DNA of 64,000 bases from Streptomyces guryensis (lineage in GTDB: Bacteria > Actinomycetota > Actinomycetes > Streptomycetales > Streptomycetaceae). Under the pieces are notes generated by a model. The model saw only the letters and a program-made list of their open reading frames with translations. It searched no databases and had not been told where the DNA came from. Made by a program: the position numbers and the translations under genes. Numbering within the stretch: position 1 is the first letter of the stretch; each line of letters begins with the position of its first letter. The stretch lies in contig NZ_JAJSBI010000023.1 in assembly GCF_021261325.1 (NCBI RefSeq), positions 1 to 64,000 on the forward strand, written 5' to 3'. Positions 43,981 to 52,313 of this stretch are shown piece after piece.

Positions 43981-44817
43981 TCAACCCCCGAGCCGCTCCA
44001 GCAGCGCGCAGCGCCACGCCTCCGTCTCCGCGATCTGGTTGAACGTGAACAGGTGCAGCCCGGCCACCCCCGCCGAAGGCGCCGTGAGGGCCCCCTCACT
44101 GCGCTCCAGCAGCCGCTGCGGTGAATAGCCCCCCGGGGCAGCGAACCGCAGGAACCACGACGCGTGCTTCGTCAGGAACCGCGTCGACTCCCCCACCCCG
44201 ATCTTCGTCGCCATCGCCAGCAGCTTGGTCCGCTGCACGGGCCCGGCGACACCCACGTACACGGGCAGGGCGACGTCCCGCCGCCGTATCCGGGCGATCC
44301 AGTCCCCCAGCACGCGCGGATCGAAGCAGAGGTTGCTGACGATGTACGTGGCATGGGCGCGCTTGTCCCACATCGCCTGGATGGTGATGTCGTCGTGGAG
44401 GAGAGGGTGGCTCTCGGGGTAGCCGGTGATGCCCACGTGGGCGAAGGGGTCACCCAGCTCGCCGAGCCTGCGCAGCACCGGCAGGGCCCCGTCGTAGGCC
44501 CCGGCCGGCGGGTCCGCGTCGCCCGCCGGCACGAAGACGTCGTCCACGCCCGCCGCGCGCAGCCGCTCGGCGACCTCCTTCAGATGCACCTCGTCCCGCA
44601 GCAGCCGTGCGGGCACGTGCGGCACGACGCGGTAGCCGTGCGCCGCGAGCCGGTCCGTCAGGTCGAGGGTCGGCTCCAGGCCCTTGACCGGCGACGCCGT
44701 GACCGTGACCACGACGTCGCGCGGGACATGGGCGAGGACCTTGTCCTCGGTGGCCTTCGCGGGCAGCACCTCGTAGCGGACGCTGTCCAGCAGCGCCCTC
44801 AGCCCGGTGGCGTCCAA
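43981..44817 (-). CDS. Short methylenetetrahydrofolate reductase-like protein
   Basis: A 278-aa protein of the methylenetetrahydrofolate reductase family, with features such as HVPRDVVVTVTASPVKG, FVPAGDADPPAGAYDG, GITGYPESHP and NLCFDPRV, and a TIM-barrel-like length. It would interconvert methylene-THF and methyl-THF. It lies 3 bp after betA, so it is co-expressed with choline oxidation. It could drain methylene-THF into methionine synthesis, or run in reverse on methyl groups from demethylation; the sequence does not decide. It is more distant from MetF than a housekeeping copy would be. Confidence 0.75.
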   Translation of the reverse strand: MDATGLRALLDSVRYEVLPAKATEDKVLAHVPRDVVVTVTASPVKGLEPTLDLTDRLAAHGYRVVPHVPARLLRDEVHLKEVAERLRAAGVDDVFVPAGDADPPAGAYDGALPVLRRLGELGDPFAHVGITGYPESHPLLHDDITIQAMWDKRAHATYIVSNLCFDPRVLGDWIARIRRRDVALPVYVGVAGPVQRTKLLAMATKIGVGESTRFLTKHASWFLRFAAPGGYSPQRLLERSEGALTAPSAGVAGLHLFTFNQIAETEAWRCALLERLGG

Positions 44818-44820
44818 GGC

Positions 44821-46488
44821 CTACCCGGCCTGCTTCTGGGCGTCGCGGTGGCGGTAGTACGCGGCCTTCGAGGGGGCCAGCGGCTCCTTGCCGAGGATCA
44901 GGTCGGCGGCCTTCTCGGCGACCATCATCACCGGGGCGTAGATGTTGCCGTTGGTGACGTACGGCATCACCGACGCGTCGACGACCCGCAGGCCCTCCAC
45001 GCCGTGCACCCGCATGCTGGCGGGGTCGACGACGGACATCTCGTCGGTGCCCATCTTGCAGGTGCAGGAGGGGTGCAGCGCGGTCTCGCCGTCCTTGGCG
45101 ACCCAGTCCAGGATCTCCTCGTCCGTCTCCACGGACGGGCCGGGCGAGACCTCGCCGTTGTTGTACGGCGCGAGAGCGGGCTGGTTGAGGAGCTTGCGGG
45201 CGACGCGGATCGCCTCGACCCACTCCCTGCGGTCCTGCTCGGTGGAGAGGTAGTTGAAGCGCAGCGCCGGGTGTTCGCGCGGGTCCTTGCTCTTGATCTT
45301 CACGGAGCCGATGGCGTCGGAGTACATGGGGCCGACGTGGACCTGGTAGCCGTGGCCGCCGGCGGGCACGGAGCCGTCGTAGCGGACCGCGATGGGCAAA
45401 AAGTGGAACATCAGGTTGGGGTAGTCCACGTCCTGGTTGCTGCGGGCGAAGCCGCCGGCCTCGAAGTGGTTCGTGGACGCCGGGCCCTTGCGGAACAGCC
45501 ACTGCAGGCCGATGAAGGGGGCACGCCACTTGGCCAGATACGGCTGCATCGAGACGGGCTGCTTGCAGGCGTACTGGATGTACACCTCCAGGTGGTCCTG
45601 CATGTTCTCGCCGACGCCCGGCAGATCGTGCACGACGTCGATGCCGAGGGCGCGCAGCTCCTCCGCGTTGCCGACGCCGGACAGCTGCAGCAGCTGCGGG
45701 GAGTTGATCGCGCCGCCGCACAGGATGACTTCCTTGGCGCGCACCTGCTGCTTGGCGCCCTTGCCGCGCTGGTACTCGACGCCGACGGCCTTCTTGCCCT
45801 CGAAGAGGACGCGGGTGACCAGGGCGCGGGTCGTGACGGTGAGGTTGGGCCGCTTCCTGGCGGGCTTGAGGTACGCCTTCGAGGCCGAAAGACGGCGTCC
45901 GCGGTGGACGTTGCGGTCGAACTTGGCGAAGCCCTCCTGCCGGTAGCCGTTGACGTCCTCGGTGGGGGCGTAGCCCGCCTCCTGGGTGGCCTTGAGGAAG
46001 GCGCCGAAGAGGGGGTTGGTGGCCGGGCCGCGCTCCAGGACGAGCGGGCCGTCGTGGCCGCGGAACTCGTCGTCCGGGTCGGCGGCCAGGCAGTTCTCCA
46101 TCCGCCGGAAGTAGGGCAGACAGTGCGCGTAGTCCCAGGTCTCCATGCCGGGGTCGGCCGCCCAGCGCTCGTAGTCCATGGGGTTGCCGCGCTGGAAGAT
46201 CATGCCGTTGATGCTGCTGGAGCCGCCGAGCACCTTGCCGCGCGCGTGGTAGATGCGCCGGCCGCCCATGTGGGGCTCGGGCTCGGACTCGTACTTCCAG
46301 TCGTAGAAGCGGCTGCCGATCGGGTACGTCAGTGCCGCGGGCATGTGGATGAAGACGTCCCAGGGGTAGTCGGAGCGGCCTGCCTCCAGGACCAGCACCT
46401 TGTTCGCCGGATCGGCTGAGAGTCTGTTCGCCAGTGCACTGCCGGCCGAACCGCCGCCGACGATGACGAAGTCGTATTGGGGAGCCAT
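44821..46488 (-). CDS. betA: Choline dehydrogenase, GMC oxidoreductase
   Basis: A 555-aa GMC flavoprotein with an N-terminal FAD loop (DFVIVGGGSAGSALANRLS), both GMC signatures (GKVLGGSSSINGMIFQRGN and GAINSPQLLQLSGVG) and the catalytic His/Asn region (LHPSCTCKMG, VTNGNIYAPVMMVAEKAA). It oxidises choline to betaine aldehyde. ATG 46488 was chosen after GACGAGGC; the longer 583-aa reading runs into the operator region. It is divergent from IclR 3, with operator boxes between. Confidence 0.9.
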   Translation of the reverse strand: MAPQYDFVIVGGGSAGSALANRLSADPANKVLVLEAGRSDYPWDVFIHMPAALTYPIGSRFYDWKYESEPEPHMGGRRIYHARGKVLGGSSSINGMIFQRGNPMDYERWAADPGMETWDYAHCLPYFRRMENCLAADPDDEFRGHDGPLVLERGPATNPLFGAFLKATQEAGYAPTEDVNGYRQEGFAKFDRNVHRGRRLSASKAYLKPARKRPNLTVTTRALVTRVLFEGKKAVGVEYQRGKGAKQQVRAKEVILCGGAINSPQLLQLSGVGNAEELRALGIDVVHDLPGVGENMQDHLEVYIQYACKQPVSMQPYLAKWRAPFIGLQWLFRKGPASTNHFEAGGFARSNQDVDYPNLMFHFLPIAVRYDGSVPAGGHGYQVHVGPMYSDAIGSVKIKSKDPREHPALRFNYLSTEQDRREWVEAIRVARKLLNQPALAPYNNGEVSPGPSVETDEEILDWVAKDGETALHPSCTCKMGTDEMSVVDPASMRVHGVEGLRVVDASVMPYVTNGNIYAPVMMVAEKAADLILGKEPLAPSKAAYYRHRDAQKQAG

Positions 46489-46540
46489 GGTGCCTCGTCT
46501 CGCTCGCGCCGTAGATACGCGAGGCATGCTAGTACCAGTA

Positions 46541-46642
46541 GCGCTATACGCACTAGGTTGCGAGCCACGCAACTTACGGGGTGTTCATTGCGCCACGGTT
46601 ACTTGCAGTGGCGTTGTTTACTGCGCGTATAGTTTCGGAGTG
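46541..46642. promoter_or_regulatory. Divergent betA / iclR control region
   Basis: GCGCTATACGCAC (46541-46553) and GTTGCGAGCCACGCAAC (46557-46573, a 17-bp box with perfect 6-bp arms) lie between the genes. For iclR 3, TTGCAG (46603-46608) and TATAGT (46628-46633) are spaced by 19 bases, and TATAGT ends six bases before the GTG start, so the mRNA should be leaderless. Confidence 0.65.
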
Positions 46643-47437
46643 AGCAACCACAGCCAAGGCACCGAAACGTCAAATTCGCAGGCCGGCGGAGTGCAGTCGG
46701 TCGACCGAGCCATCAGCGTCCTGGAGATCCTCGCGCAGCGCGGCGAGGCAGGAGTCAGCGAGGTGGCCGCCGAGATCGATGTTCACAAGTCCACCGCCTT
46801 CCGCCTGCTCGGCGCCCTGGAGGCGCGCGGTCTGGTGGAGCAGGCGGGCGAGCGCGGCAAGTACCGGCTCGGCTTCGGCATCGTACGCCTGGCCGGCGCG
46901 GTGACGGGACGCATCGACATCACCCAGCAGGGCCGCCCGGTCTGCGAGCGGCTCGCCGAGGAGATCGGTGAGACGGTGAACATCGCGGTGCTGCAGGAGC
47001 ACTACGCGATCAACCTGTACCAGGTGCGCGGCCCCGGAGCGGTCACCGCGCACAACTGGGTCGGTCAGCTGACCCCGCTGCACGCGACGTCGAGCGGCAA
47101 GGTCCTGCTCGCATACCTGCCCGCCAAGGAGCGCGCCGCGCTGCTGGCCGAGGCGGGTCTGAAGAAGGTGACTCCGCACACCATCACCGCGAAGGCGAAG
47201 CTGGAGAAGCATCTCGCCGAGGCGCGGGAGGCGGGCTACGCCTGGACCATGGAGGAGCTGGAGATCGGTCTGCACGCCATGGCCGCCCCGGTCCTGGACC
47301 GGGACGGCGAGGTCATCGCGGCGGTCACCGCCTCCGGGCCCTCGTACCGCTTCACGGAGGAGCGGATGCGCGAGCTCGCGCCCGTGCTGATCAAGGGTGC
47401 GGAGGAGATCAGTCACCGCATGGGCTACCTGGGCTGA
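46640..47437 (+). CDS. IclR family transcriptional regulator 3
   Basis: A 265-aa IclR protein, nearly the same as IclR 2 (13180-13977) in the HTH (HKSTAFRLLGALEARGLVEQ) and effector domain (LHATSSGKVLLAYL, MEELEIGLHAMAAPVL). The GTG at 46640 was chosen because GTG-AGC-AAC matches ATG-AGC-AAC of IclR 2 and lies six bases after TATAGT, as there. It is the probable regulator of module B, with betA divergent and gbcA convergent. The same recognition helix suggests both proteins read the same box. Confidence 0.92.
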   Translation: MSNHSQGTETSNSQAGGVQSVDRAISVLEILAQRGEAGVSEVAAEIDVHKSTAFRLLGALEARGLVEQAGERGKYRLGFGIVRLAGAVTGRIDITQQGRPVCERLAEEIGETVNIAVLQEHYAINLYQVRGPGAVTAHNWVGQLTPLHATSSGKVLLAYLPAKERAALLAEAGLKKVTPHTITAKAKLEKHLAEAREAGYAWTMEELEIGLHAMAAPVLDRDGEVIAAVTASGPSYRFTEERMRELAPVLIKGAEEISHRMGYLG

Positions 47438-47438
47438 G

Positions 47439-48569
47439 TCACCCCTGGGAGAGGCCCAGACGCTCGTTGACCCAGTCGTGGAAGGCTCCGATGTGGTGCT
47501 CGCTGGGCACCAGCACGCCTCCCTTGGCGTACATCCGGGAGCTCATGCCGGGCTGTGTGCGCTCGCACGCGTCGAAGTCCTGGCGGTTGACGCGGTCGAA
47601 GAGCTCCACGGACCGGCTGACGTCCTTGCCGCTCTCGACGACGTGCGGGAGGTAGAGCCAGTCGCACTCGACGATGGTGCGGTCGACGGCCACCGGGTAC
47701 ATCCGGTGGAAGATCACATGGTCGGGGACGAGGTTGATGAAGACCTGCGGCCTGACCGTGATCGCGTAGTAGCGGCGGTCCTGGTCGTCGGCGACCCCCG
47801 GGATACGGTCCAGGCCCTCGGACCCGTCGACGGTGAAGCCCTGCACCTCCTCACCGAACTCGGCGCCGTGCCCGACGTAGTACTGCGCCGCGTATCCGTC
47901 GGCGAACTCGGGGAGCACCTCGGTGAGTTCGGGGTGGATCGTGGCGCAGTGGTAGCACTCCATGAAGTTCTCGATGATGAGCTTCCAGTTCGCCTTGACG
48001 TCATAGACGATCCGCTTGCCGACGGAGAGGTTGTCGATGTCGTAGTGCTCGATCGACTCCACGTCGCCGAGGCGGGAGATCACCTCGCCGATGACGTCCT
48101 CCTCGAAGGAGGGCGGGTTCTCCGCCAGGCACACCCAGACGTAGCCGAGCCATTCGCGCACGGCCACGTTCACCAGGCCGTACTCGGTGCGGCCGACGTC
48201 GGGCATCTTGGTGAGGTTGGGCGCGGCGACCAGCTTGCCGTTCAGGTCGTACGTCCAGGCGTGGTACGGGCACTGGAACGCCCGCTTGACCTCGCCGGAC
48301 TCCTCCGTGCACAGCTTCGCGCCGCGGTGCCGGCACACGTTGAAGTACGCACGGATCGAGTTGTCACGGGCGCGGGTGACGAGGATGCTCTCGCGGCCGA
48401 CGTCGACGGTGCGGAAGGCGCCGGGCTTGGCCAGCTCGGAGGAGCGTGCGACGCAGAACCACATGGTCTCGAATATGCGCTCCTGCTCCTGGGCGAAGAT
48501 CGCCGGATCCGTGTAGGAGGAGCCGGGAAGGGTGGCGATCAGGCTGTCCGGCAGGCTGGTCGAGGTCAC
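47439..48569 (-). CDS. gbcA: Rieske oxygenase, glycine betaine demethylase type (copy B)
   Basis: A 376-aa GbcA-type alpha subunit with Rieske ligands in CRHRG and CPYHAW and the iron site in NFMECYHCATIHPEL, as in copy A. GTG 48569 follows GAGGAG; the ORF extends upstream through repeat R4 and that part is not used. The reductase and Rieske ferredoxin genes follow upstream on the same strand, giving a complete three-component system (48700-50219). Its stop is one base from the convergent IclR 3 stop. Copies A and B are similar enough that both probably act on betaine or close analogues. Confidence 0.9.
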   Translation of the reverse strand: MTSTSLPDSLIATLPGSSYTDPAIFAQEQERIFETMWFCVARSSELAKPGAFRTVDVGRESILVTRARDNSIRAYFNVCRHRGAKLCTEESGEVKRAFQCPYHAWTYDLNGKLVAAPNLTKMPDVGRTEYGLVNVAVREWLGYVWVCLAENPPSFEEDVIGEVISRLGDVESIEHYDIDNLSVGKRIVYDVKANWKLIIENFMECYHCATIHPELTEVLPEFADGYAAQYYVGHGAEFGEEVQGFTVDGSEGLDRIPGVADDQDRRYYAITVRPQVFINLVPDHVIFHRMYPVAVDRTIVECDWLYLPHVVESGKDVSRSVELFDRVNRQDFDACERTQPGMSSRMYAKGGVLVPSEHHIGAFHDWVNERLGLSQG

Positions 48570-48602
48570 GGTGCACTCCTCGGGGACGTCGTGGTAGGGG
48601 CG

Positions 48603-48661
48603 CCCCACAGTGGCGGGGGCTGTACTGATACGGGGCTCCGCCCCGTGGGCGCGACCAGCCA
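48603..48661. repeat. Intergenic palindromic repeat (R4)
   Basis: A reverse copy of the R1 family, with GGGGCTCCGCCCCGTGGGCG and GCGACCAGCC in its right part. It sits between the reductase gene and gbcA copy B on the same strand. Confidence 0.7.
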
Positions 48662-48699
48662 AAATGGCGCCGCAGAAGAAAGACGACACATCACGGCAC

Positions 48700-49860
48700 T
48701 CACAGCGAAACGCTCAGCTGCTTGCGCCAGCGGGTGAACAGCCGCGGCTGGTTCATCCCGAGCACGGCGACCGGCTGTCCGGCACGCCGGTAGACGGCCA
48801 GGACGTCGCGGTCGTCCGCAGCGCCTTCCTCGACCGTCACGCTGTCGGCGCCGGCCGCATGACCGGCGAACTGGATCTTCACGCCGTACTGGTCGGACCA
48901 GAAGTACGGCGGCCGGGGCACACCCGGCTCCACCGCGCCGCCCGCCAGCAACGTGGCGATGGCGGCGTCCGGGCGCTCGCGCGCACCCGTCCAGTGCTCG
49001 ACGCGGCGATGGGCGCCTGCCCGGGGGTCGTACCAGTTGGCGCAGTCGCCGACCGCGACCACGCCGGCCAGGCTGGTGCGGCCGTCCGCTCCGCACTTCA
49101 CGCCGTTGTCGAGCGCCAGGCCGGAGCCTTCCAGCCACTCGACGCACGGGCGCGCACCCACGCCGACGACGACGATGTCGGCGGGGACGCTGCGGCCGTC
49201 CTCCAGCAGCACCGCGTCGACCTGACGCTCACCGCTGAGCCCCTTGACGCCCACGCCGCACAACAGCCGTACGCCGTGATCCGCATGGAGCGCGGAGACG
49301 ATGGCGCCCATCCGCTCGCCCAGCGGGCCGGCGAGGGGCGTCGGTGCCGCCTCGATCACCGTCACGTCGAGCCCGAGGGCGTAGGCGGTGGAGGCGACCT
49401 CGGCGCCGATGAAGCCGCCACCGATCACCACCAGCCGCCCGCCGCGGCCGAGTTCGTCGCGCAGGGCGCGGGCGTCGTCCAGGGTGCGCAGGGTGTGCAC
49501 TCCGGAAAGGCCCTCGGCGCCGGGCAGAGTGCGCGCGGCTGCGCCGGTCGCGATGACGATGCCGTCGGCCCGGAGCTCACTGCCGTCTGCGAGCCGCAGG
49601 GCGCGCCGCATGCGGTCGAGTCCGGTGGCGCGGGCGCCGAGCAGCCACTCGGCCCGCAGGTCCTCGTCGTCCGTCTCCAGCACGAGGTCGGCCTCGCCGA
49701 TCGTGCCGGCCAGGAACTCCTTGGACAACGGGGGCCTGTCGTACGGACGGTGGGTCTCGTCGCCGATGACGACGAGCCGCCCGTCGTAGCCCTGCTTGCG
49801 CAGTGAGCGCGCCGCCGACAGCCCGGCCAGCGAGGCGCCGACCACGGCGACCGTCCTCAC
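48700..49860 (-). CDS. FAD-dependent ferredoxin reductase (GR-type), module B
   Basis: A 386-aa reductase with FAD loop AVVGASLAGLSAARSL, YDRPPLSKEFL, NAD loop VVIGGGFIGAEVASTAYAL and VVAVGDCANWYDP. It reduces the Rieske ferredoxin encoded directly upstream. GTG 49860 overlaps the ferredoxin stop (GTGA), so the two proteins are made in step. It is paralogous to 587-1768. A two-protein chain of this kind replaces the single GbcB flavoprotein that serves GbcA in Pseudomonas (family knowledge). Confidence 0.92.
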   Translation of the reverse strand: MRTVAVVGASLAGLSAARSLRKQGYDGRLVVIGDETHRPYDRPPLSKEFLAGTIGEADLVLETDDEDLRAEWLLGARATGLDRMRRALRLADGSELRADGIVIATGAAARTLPGAEGLSGVHTLRTLDDARALRDELGRGGRLVVIGGGFIGAEVASTAYALGLDVTVIEAAPTPLAGPLGERMGAIVSALHADHGVRLLCGVGVKGLSGERQVDAVLLEDGRSVPADIVVVGVGARPCVEWLEGSGLALDNGVKCGADGRTSLAGVVAVGDCANWYDPRAGAHRRVEHWTGARERPDAAIATLLAGGAVEPGVPRPPYFWSDQYGVKIQFAGHAAGADSVTVEEGAADDRDVLAVYRRAGQPVAVLGMNQPRLFTRWRKQLSVSL

Positions 49861-50219
49861 GCGGGACCCCCGGCCAGGCGGGAGGCGATGCAGGGCGGCA
49901 GATTGGGAGCGTCGGTCGACACCTGGACGTAGATCATGCCGTCCTCGACCACGACCTCGTGCGTCCGCACCGGCAGCTTGGCCGGCGGGGCGTCGACGGC
50001 GCCGGTTCGCAGGTCGAACTTCGAAGCGTGCAGCGGGCATTCCACCTCGCAGCCCTCCAGCCAGCCGTCGGCGAGCGAGGCGTCCTGGTGGGTGCAGGTG
50101 TCGTCGATGGCGAAGACCTCGCCGTCGTCGGTATGGAACACCGAGACCGGCGGATCGATGTCGAGCCGGAAGGCCTCACCTCGCGGAAGATCCACGAGAC
50201 GGCACACGGGAATCATCAT
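49857..50219 (-). CDS. Rieske [2Fe-2S] ferredoxin (copy B)
   Basis: A 120-aa Rieske ferredoxin with CTHQDASLADG and CPLHASKFDLRTG. The start is ATG 50219 or, better spaced from GAGGTG, ATG 50216. It leads the ferredoxin-reductase-gbcA operon. The first 95 residues are close to copy A (15267-15647); the tails differ. Two operator-like boxes lie within 130 bp upstream. Confidence 0.9.
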   Translation of the reverse strand: MMIPVCRLVDLPRGEAFRLDIDPPVSVFHTDDGEVFAIDDTCTHQDASLADGWLEGCEVECPLHASKFDLRTGAVDAPPAKLPVRTHEVVVEDGMIYVQVSTDAPNLPPCIASRLAGGPA

Positions 50220-50246
50220 GACACCTCGGTGCGTATAACGAAACGG

Positions 50247-50345
50247 ATTGCGGTAAGCGCAACATCAGTCTGGGGTCGCCCTGAACCCTTGTCAAGGAGT
50301 TCAGAGGCCCTGATGACCCCTGCCAGATGTTGCTTTTCGCGCAAC
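50247..50345. promoter_or_regulatory. Two operator boxes between ferredoxin copy B and MBL copy B
   Basis: ATTGCGGTAAGCGCAAC (50247-50263) and GTTGCTTTTCGCGCAAC (50329-50345) both fit the GTTGC-N7-GCAAC pattern, the first with one mismatch. A half site GCGCGATAAGCAAC follows at 50351-50364. They most likely control the ferredoxin operon. Confidence 0.65.
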
Positions 50346-50418
50346 TTGGGGCGCGATAAGCAACAATCTCAGGGCAGGGGCCGACACCGGAATCAGTGCC
50401 TTCGAGCAGGTCAGCAGG

Positions 50419-51048
50419 TCAGCGACCGCGCACGATCCAGTCCTGCAGGTGCGGGGCCTCCGCGCCGATAGTGGTCGTGTCCCCGTGGCCGGTGTGCACG
50501 ACGGTGTCGCCGGGCAGGGACAGCAGCCGTTCCCGGATGGAGTCGATGATGGTCGGGAAGTGGCTGTACGACCTTCCCGTGGCCCCTGGCCCGCCGGCGA
50601 AGAGCGTGTCACCGCTGAACAGCGCGCCGAGCGCCGGAGCATACAGACAGACCGCTCCGGGGGCATGGCCGGGCGTGTGCAGCACGGTCAGGTCGACGCC
50701 CGCCACCGTCAGGACCTGACCGTCGGCCAGTTCGGCGTCGGGCGCCCGCTCCGGGTGGGTCTGCTTCCACAGCGGCAGGTCGTCGGGGTGGAGGAGAACC
50801 GGGCCGCCGGTACGGGCCGCGAGGTCGGGGGCGGCGTCGATGTGGTCGTTGTGGGCGTGGGTGCACACGACGGCCCGCAGGGTCCGGCCGCCGACGGCCT
50901 CGGCGATCACCCCGGCGTCATGGGCCGCGTCGATCACGATGACCTCGCGGTCGTCGCCGACGATCCACACGTTGTTGTCGACGTCCCAGGTGCCGCCGTC
51001 CAGCGAGAACGTGCCCGAGGTGACGAGATGCTCGATGCGGGCGGCCAT
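50419..51048 (-). CDS. MBL-fold hydrolase, probable S-formylmycothiol hydrolase (copy B)
   Basis: A 209-aa metallo-beta-lactamase-fold protein with THAHNDHIDAA, HTPGHAPG, FSGDTLFAGGPG and HTGHGDTT. Its ATG overlaps the stop of mscR copy B (TGATG). The arrangement copies that at 7312-9026. Probable role: release of formate from the mycothiol thioester made by the dehydrogenase. This assignment is by context. Confidence 0.85.
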   Translation of the reverse strand: MAARIEHLVTSGTFSLDGGTWDVDNNVWIVGDDREVIVIDAAHDAGVIAEAVGGRTLRAVVCTHAHNDHIDAAPDLAARTGGPVLLHPDDLPLWKQTHPERAPDAELADGQVLTVAGVDLTVLHTPGHAPGAVCLYAPALGALFSGDTLFAGGPGATGRSYSHFPTIIDSIRERLLSLPGDTVVHTGHGDTTTIGAEAPHLQDWIVRGR

Positions 51049-52133
51049 CAGAGCACCACCACCGAGCGCAGGACGTCGCCGCCGTGCATCCGCTCGAATG
51101 CCTTCTCCACCTCGTCCAGGGCGATGGTCTCGGTGACGAAGGCGTCCAGGTTCAGACGGCCCTGCAGATAGAGGTCGACGAGCATCGGGAAGTCGCGGGA
51201 GGGCAGGCAGTCGCCGTACCAGCTCGACTTCAGCGCGCCGCCGCGGCCGAAGACGTCCAGCAGCGGCAGCTCCAGCTTCATCTCCGGGGTGGGCACACCG
51301 ACCAGGACGACCGTGCCGGCGAGGTCGCGGGCGTAGAAGGCCTGCTTGTACGTCTCCGGGCGGCCGACCGCCTCGATGACGACGTCGGCGCCGTGGCCGC
51401 CGGTCAGCTCGCGGATCGCCTCGACGGGGTCGGTCTCCTTGGAGTTGACGGTGTGGGTCGCGCCCAGCCGGCGGGCGGTCTCCAGCTTCCGGTCGTCCAG
51501 GTCCACCGCGATGATCTTCGCGGCGCCCGCCAGGTTCGACCCCATGATCGCGGCGTCGCCGACGCCACCGCAGCCGATGACCGCCACGCTGTCGCCGCGG
51601 CCGACGTTGCCGGTGTTGATCGCGGCACCGATGCCCGCCATCACGCCGCAGCCCAGCAGTCCGACGGCGGCCGCGGACGCGGACCGGTCGACCTTGGTGC
51701 ACTGCCCCGCCGCGACCAGCGTCTTCTCCGCGAACGCACCGATGCCCAGCGCCGGGGACAGCTCGGTGCCGTCCTCCAGGGTCATCTTCTGCTTGGCGTT
51801 GTGGGTGTTGAAGCAGTACCACGGCCGCCCGCGCAGACAGGCCCGGCACTGCCCGCACACGGCACGCCAGTTGAGGATCACGAAGTCACCGGGGGCGACG
51901 TCGGTGACACCCTCCCCCACCGACTCCACCACGCCCGCGGCCTCGTGGCCGAGCAGAAAGGGGAAGTCGTCGTTGATGCCGCCCTCGCGGTAGTGCAGAT
52001 CGGTGTGGCAGACCCCGCAGGCCTCGACCTTCACCAGCGCCTCGCCCGGTCCGGGGTCGGGCACGATGATCGTCTCCAGGCTGACGGGGGCGCCCTTGCC
52101 CCGCGCGACGACTCCACGGACCTGGTGCGTCAT
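51048..52133 (-). CDS. mscR: S-(hydroxymethyl)mycothiol dehydrogenase (copy B)
   Basis: A 361-aa zinc alcohol dehydrogenase with CGVCHTDLHYREGG, the structural zinc loop CGQCRACLRGRPWYC and the NAD loop GCGGVGDAA. It oxidises formaldehyde bound to mycothiol. ATG 52133 has GAGGAG eight bases upstream and gives the same length as copy A; a GTG two codons earlier is less likely. A weak GTTGC-N7-box lies 36 bp upstream. Confidence 0.9.
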   Translation of the reverse strand: MTHQVRGVVARGKGAPVSLETIIVPDPGPGEALVKVEACGVCHTDLHYREGGINDDFPFLLGHEAAGVVESVGEGVTDVAPGDFVILNWRAVCGQCRACLRGRPWYCFNTHNAKQKMTLEDGTELSPALGIGAFAEKTLVAAGQCTKVDRSASAAAVGLLGCGVMAGIGAAINTGNVGRGDSVAVIGCGGVGDAAIMGSNLAGAAKIIAVDLDDRKLETARRLGATHTVNSKETDPVEAIRELTGGHGADVVIEAVGRPETYKQAFYARDLAGTVVLVGVPTPEMKLELPLLDVFGRGGALKSSWYGDCLPSRDFPMLVDLYLQGRLNLDAFVTETIALDEVEKAFERMHGGDVLRSVVVL

Positions 52134-52169
52134 GGCCACTCCTCGGATGGTACGAGATCTGAGTCAGAA

Positions 52170-52186
52170 GTTGCTCAATGCGGCAC
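52170..52186. promoter_or_regulatory. Weak operator-like box before mscR copy B
   Basis: GTTGCTCAATGCGGCAC has the left arm and the spacing of the shared box, with one mismatch in the right arm. Its position before mscR copy B mirrors the box before mscR copy A. Confidence 0.4.
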
Positions 52187-52313
52187 ACATCTCATGTGCC
52201 GCAACACAGCATCGTGGAGCGCCGACCGGGGGTCAAGGTCTCGGATGCGCCGTTCGACCGGCGCCGTCGCCGCCCGACCGGTGATAGCGTTGCCCGGAAT
52301 TTACGGAGAGCCG

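Noticed and set aside
48570..48689. N-terminal extension of gbcA copy B to 416 aa
   Set aside because: The extension runs through repeat R4 and is absent from copy A; GTG 48569 has a GAGGAG site.
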